A stretch of DNA of 64,000 nt from Betaproteobacteria bacterium (lineage in GTDB: Bacteria; Pseudomonadota; Gammaproteobacteria; Burkholderiales; SG8-39), in contig JADJPT010000005.1 of assembly GCA_016713125.1 (NCBI GenBank), positions 62,001 through 126,000 on the forward strand, in the 5' to 3' direction. The first letter of the stretch is position 1. Each line of letters starts with the position of its first letter. Both the position numbers and the translations under genes were made by a program. Below, in pieces: positions 1 through 8,988 of the stretch. A model generated the notes under the pieces. The model was given only the letters and a program-made list of their open reading frames with translations, did not search any database and was not told the origin of the DNA.

Positions 1-336
1 GAGTTCGCGCGCGAGCTCGAGGAGCAGGGCCGTTCCATCGTCCAGGCGGCGGTCGAGGCCGCGCACCTGCGGTTGCGGCCGATCCTGATGACCTCGCTGG
101 CCTTCATCATGGGCGTGGTGCCGCTGGTGCTGTCGTTCGGTGCCGGGGCGGAGATGCGCCAGGCCATGGGTATTGCGGTGTTCGCGGGGATGATAGGCGT
201 GACGGTGTTCGGCCTGTTCCTGACGCCCGTGTTCTATGTCGTGATACGCACGCTCGCCACGCGCGGGCGTCCGCTCGCCTCGGGGGGCGGCATCGCCGCG
301 AAGCCCGCGGCGGCCAGGGAGGACGATCGTGTTTGA
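1..336 (+). CDS. RND multidrug efflux transporter, C-terminal end (partial)
   Basis: This is the last 111 codons of an inner-membrane RND (AcrB/MexB-type) proton-driven drug pump; the gene starts before the window. The visible part carries the family's end: a cytoplasmic stretch reading AAHLRLRPILMTSLAF, then two hydrophobic segments (about residues 31-50 and 62-82 of the fragment) around GAGAEMRQAMGIAVFAGM, which is typical of the last two transmembrane helices of HAE1-type transporters. The tail is short, charged and cytoplasmic. The outer-membrane partner gene overlaps its end by 8 bases, so the two are translationally coupled. Substrate cannot be predicted from this fragment. Confidence 0.93.
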   Translation, partial: EFARELEEQGRSIVQAAVEAAHLRLRPILMTSLAFIMGVVPLVLSFGAGAEMRQAMGIAVFAGMIGVTVFGLFLTPVFYVVIRTLATRGRPLASGGGIAAKPAAAREDDRV

Positions 337-1771
337 ACGCCTGAAGATCTGTGCAGTTGCCGGCGCAGCGCTGGCGCTGTCGGCCTGTGCCGGCCTGGAC
401 AAGGCGCCGGCCAGGCCCGATGTGACGCTGCCGGCGGCCTATCCCGGCGCGGCGGCTTCGGCCGGAGGGGTGGATGCCCGCTGGTGGGAGCTTTACCGCG
501 ACGAGACGCTGGCCGCGCTGCTGCGCGAGGCGCTGGAGAAGAACCGCGACGTGCGCATCGCCGCCGCACGCATCGTGGAGGCGCGCGCCCTGATCGGACC
601 GGCCGATCTCGCACGACTGCCGCAGGTATCGGTCGGCGCCGACGGGTCTCGCCAGCAGCTTTCGCAGAACGGGCAGTTCGTGTTCGCACCGGGACAGGAC
701 CGCCGGCTGTCGCTGTACGGTGCCTCGGTCAACCTCTCCTACGAGGCCGATGTATGGGGCCGTGTGTCCAGCCTCGCACAGGCTGCGCGGGCCGATTTTC
801 TCGCCACCAGCTATGCCGCCGAGACCGTGCGGATTGCGTTGATCGCCGACGTGGCGGGTGCCTACTTCGACATCCTGGTGCTGCGCGGCGAGGTGCGATA
901 TACGCGCGAGGCGCTGGCCACGCGCGAGAAGTTCCTCGATCTGACGCGTCGCCGCCATGAAGGTGGCCGCGCCTCGCTGGCCGATGTGGCGCGAGCGGAA
1001 AGCTCGCTGGCCCAGGCACGTGCGCGTCTGCCGCAACTCGAACTGGCGGCTGCGCAGACCGCCAACCGGCTGGCCGTGCTGGTGGGTCGCGGGCTGGCGG
1101 ATCCGGCAGCGCTGGTGCCGGCGGCTGCGACCCTGCCTGCCGCGCCCGAGGTGCCTGCCGGTCTGCCCTCCAGCCTGCTCGAGCGTCGTCCGGACATCCT
1201 TTCCGCCGGCCAGGAGTTGCTGGGCGCCTCCAGTCGCGTGCGCGCGCAGCGCGCGGCACTGCTGCCCACGCTGTCGCTGACCGGAGTGCTGGGCACGCAG
1301 AGCCGTGAGCTGGGCGACCTGTTCACCGGTCCGGCCGGACGCTGGTCGCTGGGCCTGTCGCTACTCGCACCGCTGCTCGACGCGCAACGCAACCGTTATC
1401 AGGTCGAGGCCCAGGAGGCGCGCGAGTTGCAGGCGGCCCTGCGCTATGAGAAGGCCGTCGAGAACGCATTCCGCGAGGTGTCGGATGCGCTGGTCGCCAG
1501 GGTACGGCAGGCCGAAGCGCGCGCTGCCTCCGAGGCGCAGGTCCGCTCCCTGACGCGCCTGGCGGACATCGCCGTCAAGCGCTACGAGGCAGGCATCACC
1601 TCCTACTTCGAGGTGGTCGACGCGCAGACCGAACTGCTGAACGCGCAGATCAATGCCGCCGAGTCGCAGCGCAGCCTGCTGGCGGCCACGGTGCAGTTGT
1701 ACAAGGCGCTGGGCGGCGGCTGGGACCCGCAGGGCGTGCGGGCGGCGCAGGCCGATAGCGCAAGCCGATGA
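329..1771 (+). CDS. RND efflux outer-membrane lipoprotein, NodT/OprM family
   Basis: Outer-membrane channel (TolC-like) that pairs with the upstream RND pump to expel substrates. The 480-residue length is normal for the family. It starts with GTG inside the end of the pump gene, followed by a hydrophobic leader and a lipobox LSAC at residues 17-20, so it is predicted to be acylated on Cys20. The two repeated OEP halves are visible, with typical elements such as DARWWELYRDETLAALL near the N-terminus, LLERRPDILSAGQEL near residue 285 and YEAGITSYFEVVDAQTELL near residue 420. No membrane-fusion protein gene lies downstream; it probably precedes the pump outside the window. Confidence 0.95.
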   Translation: MFERLKICAVAGAALALSACAGLDKAPARPDVTLPAAYPGAAASAGGVDARWWELYRDETLAALLREALEKNRDVRIAAARIVEARALIGPADLARLPQVSVGADGSRQQLSQNGQFVFAPGQDRRLSLYGASVNLSYEADVWGRVSSLAQAARADFLATSYAAETVRIALIADVAGAYFDILVLRGEVRYTREALATREKFLDLTRRRHEGGRASLADVARAESSLAQARARLPQLELAAAQTANRLAVLVGRGLADPAALVPAAATLPAAPEVPAGLPSSLLERRPDILSAGQELLGASSRVRAQRAALLPTLSLTGVLGTQSRELGDLFTGPAGRWSLGLSLLAPLLDAQRNRYQVEAQEARELQAALRYEKAVENAFREVSDALVARVRQAEARAASEAQVRSLTRLADIAVKRYEAGITSYFEVVDAQTELLNAQINAAESQRSLLAATVQLYKALGGGWDPQGVRAAQADSASR

Positions 1772-1856
1772 CGGCGATGTGAATTTGCAACCACGGGCGT
1801 GGCGTGGCTTGGGTAGACTAAGGGCGTCCAGATCACTACCCAGCAAGGAGATCGCC

Positions 1857-2336
1857 ATGGCAGCCACGCAGATGAATACGGGCATCAGCACCAAGGATCG
1901 CGCGAAGATCGCCGAGGGGCTTTCCCGGCTCCTCGCCGATACCTACACGGTGTACCTCAAGACGCACAACTTCCACTGGAACGTGGAAGGGCCGATGTTC
2001 CAGACCCTGCATATTCTGTTCATGGAGCAGTACACCGAAGCCTGGAACGCCATCGATCTGATCGCCGAGCGCATCCGCTCGCTGGGCCACTACGCGCCGG
2101 GCACCTACAAGCAGTACCAGAAACTCGCCTCGATCAAGGAAACCGAAGGCATCCCGAGCGCGAAGAAGATGATGGAACTGCTGATCGAGGGTCAGGAGGC
2201 GATCGTGCGCACCGCGCGCTCGGTGCTGCCGCTCGCCGACAAGGCCAGCGACGAGCCCACGCTGGACCTGCTGACCCAGCGCATGCAGGTGCACGAGAAG
2301 AACGCCTGGATGCTGCGCAGCCTGCTCAAGTCCTGA
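1857..2336 (+). CDS. dps: Dps family DNA-binding ferritin-like protein
   Basis: A 159-residue protein of the Dps/miniferritin family, which assembles into 12-subunit shells that oxidise and store iron and often protect DNA under starvation or peroxide stress. The ferroxidase signature is clear: HNFHWNVEGPMFQTLH (about residues 39-54) followed by EQYTEAWNAIDLIAERIR. The start ATG is chosen because an AAGGAG ribosome-binding site lies 6 bases upstream; the frame is open further upstream but without homology. It is a single gene between the efflux operon and fumarase. Whether it binds DNA is not visible: the N-terminal tail is short with few lysines. Confidence 0.93.
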   Translation: MAATQMNTGISTKDRAKIAEGLSRLLADTYTVYLKTHNFHWNVEGPMFQTLHILFMEQYTEAWNAIDLIAERIRSLGHYAPGTYKQYQKLASIKETEGIPSAKKMMELLIEGQEAIVRTARSVLPLADKASDEPTLDLLTQRMQVHEKNAWMLRSLLKS

Positions 2337-2366
2337 GCCGAACCGGGCAGGCCAGAGGCCGACGCC

Positions 2367-3770
2367 GTGCCGGCGACCCGTATCGAGACCGACAGCTTTG
2401 GCGCCATCGAGGTGCCGGTCGAACGGCTGTGGGGTGCGCAGACTGCGCGCAGCCTGCGCTTCTTCGCAATATCGGAGGAGCGCATGCCGCGTCCTGTGGT
2501 GTACGCTCTGGCGCGCGTCAAGCGGGCCGCCGCCGGGTGAATTCCGCGCTGGGCCTGCTCGATGCAGGCAAGGCGCAGGCGATCCCGCACGGCGGCCGAC
2601 GAGGTTCTGGCCGGCGGTCATGACGCGGAGTTCCCGCTCTCGGTCTGGCAGACGGGTTCCGGTACGCAGAGCAACATGAACGTCAACGAGGTGCTTGCCA
2701 ATCGTGCCTCGGAACTGCTGGGCGGCGAGCGCGGCGCGCTGCGTCGCGTGCACCCCAATGACGAGGTGAACTGCGGGCAGTCGTCCAACGACGTGTTCCC
2801 GACCGCGATGCACATCGCCGCAGCACTGGCGCTGCATGCCGAAGTGCTGCCCGCGCTGGTCGTGCTGCGTGCCGCCCTGCAGGCGAAATCCGCGGCCTTC
2901 GCGGGCATCGTCAAGATCGGACGCACCCACCTGCAGGACGCCACCCCGCTCACGCTGGGGCAGGAGTTTTCCGGTTACGTCGCGCAACTCGACGCCGCGG
3001 AGCGCGCGATCCGCGCCGGCCTGCCCGGGCTGTACGAGCTCGCGCTGGGCGGCACCGCAGTGGGCACCGGGCTCAACGCCCACCCGCAGTTCGGCGAGCG
3101 CGTGGCCGGGGAACTGGCGCGCGACACGGCGTTGCCCTTCGTCTCCGCGCCGAACAAGTTTGCGGCACTGGCCGGTCACGAGGCGCTGGCGTTCTCTCAC
3201 AGTGCGCTGAAGGTCCTGGCGGTGGCGTTGACCAAGATCGCCAACGATGTGCGCTGGCTGGCCTCCGGGCCGCGCTCGGGGCTGGGTGAGCTCTCCATCC
3301 CGGAGAACGAGCCGGGCAGTTCCATCATGCCCGGCAAGGTGAACCCCACGCAATGCGAGGCACTGACCATGCTCTGCGCCCAGGTGCTGGGCAACGATGT
3401 CGCGCTGGGCGTGGGCGCGGCGTCCGGAAACTTCGAATTGAACGTCTACAAGCCGATGATCATCCACAACTTCCTGCAGAGTGCTCGCCTGCTCGCCGAC
3501 GGCATGCGCAGTTTCGAGGCGCATTGCGTGCGCGGCATCGCGGCCAACGAGGCGCGCATCGCCGCGCTGGTGGAGGCCTCGCTGATGCTGGTCACGGCGC
3601 TGGCACCGCACATCGGCTACGACAAGGCCGCGCAGATCGCCAAGCGTGCGCATGCGTCCAACGGCACGTTGCGTGCAGCGGCGATCGATTCCGGTTACGT
3701 GAGCGCCGAGCAGTTCGATCTGTGGGTCCGCCCGCAGGACATGGTCGGTCCCGGTACGGGAGCAGCCTGA
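2367..3770 (+). CDS. fumC: Class II fumarate hydratase (apparent double frameshift)
   Basis: Fumarase C interconverts fumarate and L-malate in the TCA cycle without an iron-sulfur cluster. Reconstructed length is about 467 residues, the usual size. The N-terminus TRIETDSFGAIEVPVERLWGAQTARS and the superfamily signature GSSIMPGKVNPTQCEA are present. The reading frame is broken twice: a GGG run at 2535-2538 appears one G short, and a CCC run at 2584-2586 appears one C long. The two shifts compensate exactly and the protein between them reads normally in the intermediate frame, so I read them as sequencing errors rather than decay. The start is GTG at 2367 behind an AGAGG site. A few residues near 2455-2530 (FFAISEERMPRPVVYALARVKRAA) also match the family. 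Confidence 0.9.
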
Positions 3771-3771
3771 G

Positions 3772-4314
3772 ATGGATCGCAGACACTTTGTTATGGCGTT
3801 GCCGGTTCTGCCGGCGCTGGCCGCGGCCGGCTGCTCCACGCCGGGCCTCAAGCTGGATGCGCCCTACGTCTCCACGCCGCAACAGGTGGTGGACGAGATG
3901 CTCAAGCTCGCGCAAGTGGGACCGACGGACGTGGTCTACGACCTGGGCTGCGGAGACGGGCGTTTCGTGATCAATGCCGCCAGCCGCTACGGCGCGCGCG
4001 GCGTGGGCATCGATCTTGACCCGCTGCGCATCGCGCAGGCCCGGGAGGGCGCACTTCGCGAGGGCGTTGCCGACCGAGTGAGCTTCCGTCAGGAGGACCT
4101 GTTCAAGGCCGACTTCTCCGCCGCGACCGTGGTGACGCTGTTCCTGTTCACCGAGTTGAACGCGCGGCTCGCGCCGCGTCTGCGCGCCGAACTGAAGCCG
4201 GGTGCGCGCATCGTGGCTTATGAGTACGGCATCCCCGGCTGGCCGCACCAGGACCAGGCGCAGATGCAGATCGACGGACAGGTTCACCGCATGATGCTCT
4301 GGCGCATCGGCTGA
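3772..4314 (+). CDS. Class I SAM-dependent methyltransferase-like protein with lipoprotein/Tat-like leader
   Basis: A 180-residue protein with a Rossmann methyltransferase core: motif I DLGCGDG at residues 57-63, the acidic end of strand 2 at GIDLD (79-83), and a motif-II-like region around QEDLFKADFS. No target-recognition domain is visible, so the substrate is unknown. What is odd is the N-terminus: DRRHF at residues 2-6, then a hydrophobic run ending AAAGC, which resembles a twin-arginine lipoprotein leader with acylation at Cys21. If used, the enzyme would sit in the periplasm, where SAM is not normally available. The gene starts one base after the fumC stop and is probably cotranscribed with it. 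The call of a methyltransferase fold is firm; activity and location are inference. Confidence 0.82.
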   Translation: MDRRHFVMALPVLPALAAAGCSTPGLKLDAPYVSTPQQVVDEMLKLAQVGPTDVVYDLGCGDGRFVINAASRYGARGVGIDLDPLRIAQAREGALREGVADRVSFRQEDLFKADFSAATVVTLFLFTELNARLAPRLRAELKPGARIVAYEYGIPGWPHQDQAQMQIDGQVHRMMLWRIG

Positions 4315-4351
4315 GGGTCGCCCAGGGGCGGCCTGATAAACTGCGCCCGCC

Positions 4352-4978
4352 ATGTCACTCGTCATCCTGATCTCAGGCCGCGGCAGCAACATGCAGGCCA
4401 TCCTAGAGGCGGGCGTGCCGGTGTCGGCCGTGATCAGCAACCGGCCGGATGCCGCGGGCCTGGAGATCGCGGCGCGTCACGGTGTGAAGACCGCGGTGGT
4501 CGAACACAGGAGTTTTGCCGATCGAGAGTCTTTCGATGCTGCCCTGGCCAGGCAGATCGACCTGCATGCGCCGGTTGCGGTGGCGCTGGCCGGCTTCATG
4601 CGCATCCTGACGCCGGGCTTCGTCGCGCGCTACGCGGGACGCCTGGTGAACATCCATCCTTCGCTGCTGCCGGCATACACGGGCCTGGATACCCACGGGC
4701 GCGCCCTGGCTGCAGGGGTCAAGCTGCATGGCTGCACGGTGCATTTCGTCACCGCCGAACTGGATCATGGGCCGATCATCGCGCAGGCCGCGGTGCCGGT
4801 GCTGCAGGGCGATACCCCGGATTCGCTGGCGGCCCGTGTGCTGGCGCAGGAACATGTCGTCTATCCGCGTGCGCTGCGTTGGCTGCTGGCGGGGCGGTTG
4901 CGGATTGTCGACGGCCGCGTGCGACTGGACGGTGCGACGGGTGCGGACGCCGCGCTGGTCTCCCCGGACGACGATTGA
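4352..4978 (+). CDS. purN: Phosphoribosylglycinamide formyltransferase
   Basis: GAR transformylase uses 10-formyl-tetrahydrofolate to formylate glycinamide ribonucleotide, the third step of purine synthesis, in the cytoplasm. The 208-residue length is standard. Visible motifs are the phosphate-binding ISGRGSNMQAIL near the N-terminus, the catalytic segment NIHPSLLPAYTG (Asn and His of the active site) and HFVTAELDHGPIIAQ with the catalytic Asp. The gene is followed seven bases later by the DUF3108 gene on the same strand, so they probably form a transcription unit. A short AT-rich stretch, TGATAAACT, about 20 bases upstream of the start could be its -10 region but is not convincing on its own. 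Confidence 0.95.
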   Translation: MSLVILISGRGSNMQAILEAGVPVSAVISNRPDAAGLEIAARHGVKTAVVEHRSFADRESFDAALARQIDLHAPVAVALAGFMRILTPGFVARYAGRLVNIHPSLLPAYTGLDTHGRALAAGVKLHGCTVHFVTAELDHGPIIAQAAVPVLQGDTPDSLAARVLAQEHVVYPRALRWLLAGRLRIVDGRVRLDGATGADAALVSPDDD

Positions 4979-4985
4979 ACCTCCC

Positions 4986-6098
4986 ATGAGCAGTCTCGGC
5001 GCCCGCCTGCTCTCGCAGGATGCGTACCGCGAGAATCCGCGCCGGGTCTGGCGCAGGCTGGCATTCGCATTGGTGGCGTCGGCCGCGGTACACGCCGCAG
5101 TGTTCACGGAGCTGCCGCATATCGGCCACGATCCCGGACCGACGGTGTCCGGGCCACCGTTGTCCGCGCGCATCGCCGCAGCGCCGCCTGCAGTTGCGAC
5201 CAAGCCGACAGCCAGGGCGCCGCGCGTCAGACCGCCGCGCCCCAGGGCGCAGGCGAGGGAGAGTGCGCCGGTGGATGCACCGGCACCGGCGCCGCCAGCC
5301 GCGGCGGAGCCGCTACCGACCCAGGATCCCCAACCGGTCATCGAGCCGGTCGCCGTTGCGGACTCGCGGAGCGCGGAAGCCGTTCCGGCGCCCTCGCCGC
5401 CCGCATCGGCGCCGGACGCCCCGGCCGCGCCAGCGGTGACGGATCTGCCCGCGACAGGCTGGTCTCCGGAGTTTGCGCAGATCGATTTCGACCTGAGCAA
5501 GGGAGACGACCAGTACATAGGGCGCGTCACGCATGTATGGCAGCGCAATGGGGCGCAGTACGAAGTGCGCAGCGTGACCGAGGCCAGCGGTCTGATGTCG
5601 CTGTTCTTCTCGGGGCGGCTGGTGCAGGAAAGCAAGGGAACGGTGACCGAGGGCGGCCTTCGCCCTGACCGGTACACCGTGCAGCGCGGTCGCGAGGATC
5701 GCGTCGAGAGCGCTGCATTCGACTGGGAGAAGCTCACCGGCACGCTGGCGGGGCGAGGCAATTCCCGCAACTGGGTCCTGCAGGCCGGCACGCAGGATCA
5801 GCTTTCCTTTCTGTATCAGTTGGCGTTTCTGGTGAATCGCGAAGGCGGACGTCGGCTGACGGTGACCAATGCGCGCAGCATCGACAGTGCGGCGTTCGAG
5901 GTGCTGGGTGAAGAGGCCATCCGCACCGGCGCAGGGGATTTTCAGGCGCTGCATGTGCGCAGCCGGGTGGGAACGGAAGGGGGCACGGTGGAGGTGTGGT
6001 TGTCGACGCAGCACCAGTACCTGCCGGTCAAAATACGCCTGCGCGACAAGCGCGGCGAACAAGCAGAGCAGGTCGCCTCGGCGATCCGCATGCGTTGA
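4986..6098 (+). CDS. DUF3108 domain-containing protein with TonB-like N-terminal anchor
   Basis: A 370-residue protein of unknown function. It begins with a charged cytoplasmic segment, then one hydrophobic helix (about residues 24-42, LAFALVASAAVHAAVF), then a long Pro/Ala-rich linker to about residue 150, and a C-terminal globular domain matching the DUF3108 family (start around WSPEFAQIDFDLSKGDD). The architecture, a single inner-membrane anchor plus a Pro-rich stalk into the periplasm, resembles TonB-type proteins, although the C-terminal domain is different. It sits between purN and the rRNA methyltransferase gene, 7 bases from each neighbour, a pattern that suggests one operon. No enzymatic motif is visible. 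Confidence 0.85.
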   Translation: MSSLGARLLSQDAYRENPRRVWRRLAFALVASAAVHAAVFTELPHIGHDPGPTVSGPPLSARIAAAPPAVATKPTARAPRVRPPRPRAQARESAPVDAPAPAPPAAAEPLPTQDPQPVIEPVAVADSRSAEAVPAPSPPASAPDAPAAPAVTDLPATGWSPEFAQIDFDLSKGDDQYIGRVTHVWQRNGAQYEVRSVTEASGLMSLFFSGRLVQESKGTVTEGGLRPDRYTVQRGREDRVESAAFDWEKLTGTLAGRGNSRNWVLQAGTQDQLSFLYQLAFLVNREGGRRLTVTNARSIDSAAFEVLGEEAIRTGAGDFQALHVRSRVGTEGGTVEVWLSTQHQYLPVKIRLRDKRGEQAEQVASAIRMR

Positions 6099-6105
6099 GG
6101 ATATC

Positions 6106-7362
6106 GTGAAAATTCAGGCTTCCCTGGTGCAATCGGCATGCGACGCTCTCGGCGAGGTTTTGCGCACGCCGGGGCCGGCGGATCAGAGTCTCTCGCGCTA
6201 CTTCCGTGCACATCGTCAGCTCGGGCAGCAGGACAGGGCGTTCGTCGCGGAAACGGTGTTTGCAGTATTGCGCCGTCGCCGCTCGCTGGCCAGCGCGGCG
6301 CAGACCGAGTCACCGCGCGCGCTGGTGCTGGCTTCACTGATTCGACTTCATGGGCTGTCGGTTCGCGCGGTGGCGGAACTGGTTCGTGAGAAGGACAGGC
6401 CGCTGCTCGAGCAGATTCGCACCGCACGAAGCGAGACATGGACGGATGCGGTGCAACTGGATCTGCCGGACTGGCTCTGGCTGCGGCTGGTCGAAGAGCG
6501 CGGCGAGGCGGAAGCGAGGGCGCTTGCACAAGGCATGCTGGCCCCGGCGAACATGGACCTGCGCGTGAATACGTTCAAGGCCGAGCGCGAAGCCGTGCTG
6601 GCCGCCTTGCGCGCTGGCGGGGTGGAGTGCACCGCTACGCCGTACTCGCCAATCGGCATACGGCTGACGGGCAAGCCGGCGATCAACCGCCATCCGCTGT
6701 TTCTGGACGGTTCGGTGGAAGTGCAGGACGAAGGCAGCCAGTTGCTTGCCACCCTGGTGGCGGCGCGCCGCGGTGAGATGGTGGTGGATTTCTGCGCCGG
6801 CGCCGGCGGCAAGACACTGGCGCTCGGCGCAATGATGAAAAGCACCGGACGTTTATATGCGTTCGACGTGTCGGCCAAGCGTCTCGCGGCTCTGGATCCG
6901 CGCCTGGCGAGATCCGGTCTGTCCAACGTGCACCCGGTGGCGCTCTCCGGCGAGAACGACCTGCGCGCCAAGCGTCTGGCGGGCAAGATCGACCGCGTGC
7001 TGGTGGATGCGCCATGCTCGGGCTTCGGCACGCTGCGTCGCAATCCGGACCTGAAGTGGCGTTACGCCCAGGCCGACGTGGACGAACTGGTGGCCAAGCA
7101 GGGGCGCATCCTGGACGCGGCCGCCAAGCTGCTGCGGGTCGGCGGGCGTCTCGTGTACGCCACCTGCAGCGTGCTGCGCGCAGAAGGCGAGGGCGTAGCT
7201 GAAAGCTTCCTCGCCTCGCACTCCGGGTTCAAGCCGGTGTCTTGCGCAGCCGTGCTGGCGACGCAGAACGTGCCGCTGGACACGGGCGAGCACCTGCGCG
7301 TGGTCCCGCATCTGCATGGCACCGACGGCTTCTTCGCCGCGGTGTTCGAGCGCACTGCCTGA
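6106..7362 (+). CDS. RsmB/NOP family class I SAM-dependent RNA (cytosine-C5) methyltransferase
   Basis: A 418-residue RNA m5C methyltransferase with an N-terminal NusB-like helical domain (about residues 1-130) and a C-terminal catalytic domain. Motifs: SAM-binding DFCAGAGGKTLALGAMM, the PCSGFGTLRRNPDLKWR motif with the nearer catalytic cysteine, and YATCSV with the second cysteine of the two-Cys mechanism. It probably modifies 16S rRNA, but the sequence alone does not separate RsmB from close paralogues, so no symbol is given. The chosen start is GTG, directly behind a TGAGG ribosome-binding site and 7 bases after the DUF3108 stop; the frame is open upstream but only as read-through of the neighbouring gene. 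Confidence 0.92.
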   Translation: MKIQASLVQSACDALGEVLRTPGPADQSLSRYFRAHRQLGQQDRAFVAETVFAVLRRRRSLASAAQTESPRALVLASLIRLHGLSVRAVAELVREKDRPLLEQIRTARSETWTDAVQLDLPDWLWLRLVEERGEAEARALAQGMLAPANMDLRVNTFKAEREAVLAALRAGGVECTATPYSPIGIRLTGKPAINRHPLFLDGSVEVQDEGSQLLATLVAARRGEMVVDFCAGAGGKTLALGAMMKSTGRLYAFDVSAKRLAALDPRLARSGLSNVHPVALSGENDLRAKRLAGKIDRVLVDAPCSGFGTLRRNPDLKWRYAQADVDELVAKQGRILDAAAKLLRVGGRLVYATCSVLRAEGEGVAESFLASHSGFKPVSCAAVLATQNVPLDTGEHLRVVPHLHGTDGFFAAVFERTA

Positions 7363-7391
7363 GCCTTTGCGCGCCCAGTCCGGCGCGAACC

Positions 7392-8138
7392 TCACTCCTT
7401 GCTGTAGGGGCTCGTGCAGCTGCACCGGTGCGTTGCGACGCTTGCGCAGGCGGATGTTGAGCATCTCCACGCCGACCGAGAAGGCCATCGCGAAGTAGAC
7501 GTAGCCCCTGGGCACGTGGTGGTCTAGGCCTCCGTGATCAGCACGACGCCGACCACCACCAGGAAGGACAATGCCAGCATCTTGATGGACGGGTGCGCAG
7601 AGACGAATTCGCCGATGGCGCGCGCGAAGACCATCATCAGCCCCACCGATACGATGACCGCCGTGACCATGACCGCGATCTCATCGACCATGCCGACCGC
7701 CGTGATGATCGAATCGAGCGAGAAAACCAGGTCGACGATCATGATCTGCACGATCACGGCCGTGAAAGTGGCCTGCACCGCGCTCGACTTGCCGCCTTCC
7801 TCGCCCTCCAGCAGTTGATGGATCTCCATGGTGCTTTTCCACAGCAGGAACAGACCGCCGCCGATCAGGATCAGGTCGCGTCCGGATATCTCGTGGGCGA
7901 ACACCGTGAAAATCGGCGCGGTCAGTCCGATGATCCACGACAGCACCAGCAGCAGTCCGATACGCATGAACATGGCCATGAACAGGCCGAGGCGACGGGC
8001 CATCTCTCGCTGCGCCGCCGGCAGCTTGTCCACCAGGATGGAAATGAAGATGATGTTGTCGATGCCCAGCACGAGTTCGAGTGCCGTGAGCGTAAGCAGG
8101 GCGATCCAGGCTTGCGGATCGGTCAGGAGTTCGAGCAT
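7392..8138 (-). CDS. TerC family integral membrane protein (apparent frameshift near C-terminus)
   Basis: Multi-helix membrane protein of the TerC/YgdQ family, implicated in metal homeostasis and in protecting exported metalloproteins. The first 204 residues read without interruption from ATG at 8138 (GGAG ribosome-binding site upstream), with acidic family motifs ALELVLGIDNIIFI and VDLVFSLDSIITAVGM in membrane helices. The frame then hits TAG at 7524-7526, but the next frame continues with PRGYVYFAMAFSVGVEMLNI, the normal last helix of the family. A single missing base near 7525 (GCC CTA would read through) explains this. The true C-terminus is uncertain; the original frame has a TGA at 7392-7394, used here as a provisional end. 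It converges on the rRNA methyltransferase gene. Confidence 0.85.
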
Positions 8139-8156
8139 GTGTATCTCCGGGAGGGA

Positions 8157-8849
8157 CTAGAACAGAACGCGCAGGCCGACGGACTGGAAGCGGCGCTCCG
8201 GTGGCCCTGATTGCTGGTGGCCAAGCGTACCATCGACCTGCACGCGATTGGGTACCAGCCAGACACGCAATCCCACATGCATCGTTGGTTTTTCGCCGTG
8301 CTGTCCATAGCTTTCCGCTATGCCGTACAGGCGGGAACCCAGTGCGATTTCCGCGCCGACTCCCCAGGTTGCGCGACGCATGCCGGCTGCGCGGTCGTCG
8401 ATCGCGCCGAGATTGGCGTGCAGCACCACACGGTCGTCCGCGTACGAGGCGCTGGCTATCGCATTCACGTAGAAGCTGTCAGCGCGGGCGCGCCGGTAAG
8501 GCTGCGTCTGCAGCATGCCAAGTGTCAATGCGTAGCCTGTGCCATTGGTCTGAAGGGTCTTGATCAGCGTCTTGGCCTGCAGGATCGTGGTGCGGCTGTT
8601 GCCGGGAACGCTTCCTTCGACGCGCGTCCCCCCCAGCGTGAGCTCGACGCCTCCCCATGGGTTGCAGGCCGGCAGGAGCCAGAACTCTCGTTCATCGACG
8701 AGCTTCTGGCGTTTGGCGAAAGTCTCGAGCTGGCAGCCGCCGGCGTCGACCATGCGCGCATCATCGGTGACGAACGGACGCGCAGCCTGCGCGGTTGCAC
8801 AGGACAGGAGAGGAATTGCGAGCAGGCAGGCGTATCGCTTCATGGGCAT
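8157..8849 (-). CDS. Exported protein, probable outer-membrane beta-barrel
   Basis: A protein of about 230 residues that I do not recognise by name. It has a clear Sec signal peptide (KRYACLLAIPLLSCATAQA, cleavage before RPFVTDDA), and the mature part begins with RPFVTDDARMVDAGGCQLETF, a start seen in putative outer-membrane transporter-like proteins. The rest is rich in alternating hydrophobic and glycine/aromatic residues and ends in LRVLF; a terminal phenylalanine is the usual barrel-insertion signal. Start choice is uncertain: ATG at 8849 or 8843 gives the compact signal peptide, while a GTG at 8876 would add nine residues. It lies 18 bases upstream of the terC start on the same strand, so the two are probably cotranscribed. 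Confidence 0.75.
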   Translation of the reverse strand: MPMKRYACLLAIPLLSCATAQAARPFVTDDARMVDAGGCQLETFAKRQKLVDEREFWLLPACNPWGGVELTLGGTRVEGSVPGNSRTTILQAKTLIKTLQTNGTGYALTLGMLQTQPYRRARADSFYVNAIASASYADDRVVLHANLGAIDDRAAGMRRATWGVGAEIALGSRLYGIAESYGQHGEKPTMHVGLRVWLVPNRVQVDGTLGHQQSGPPERRFQSVGLRVLF

Positions 8850-8879
8850 GGCAATGGCGCGGGTCTGGGCGATCACGAG

Positions 8880-8909
8880 TTGCGTACGACGACTTCGCGT
8901 CCGTAGACT
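8880..8909 (+). promoter_or_regulatory. Possible sigma70 promoter for the MscS gene
   Basis: TTGCGT at 8880-8885 and TAGACT at 8904-8909 with an 18-base spacer lie in the divergent region between the barrel-protein gene and the mechanosensitive channel gene. This is inferred from the consensus only; the -10 match is four of six. Confidence 0.3.
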
Positions 8910-8988
8910 ATGATCCGCATGTTACCGATATGTGCCTGCCGTCCGGCCCCGGGCCGCGATTGCGTCCGCCAACCGTGAAAGTCCGCCT

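Noticed and set aside
1836..3851. A 671-codon minus-strand frame over dps and fumC
   Set aside because: Antisense to two well-identified genes, with low-complexity His/Arg/Gly-rich translation; such frames are common in GC-rich DNA.
7363..7523. A separate gene in the frame reading PRGYVYFAMAFSVGVEMLNI
   Set aside because: It is the C-terminal helix of the TerC family displaced by a one-base error, not an independent gene.
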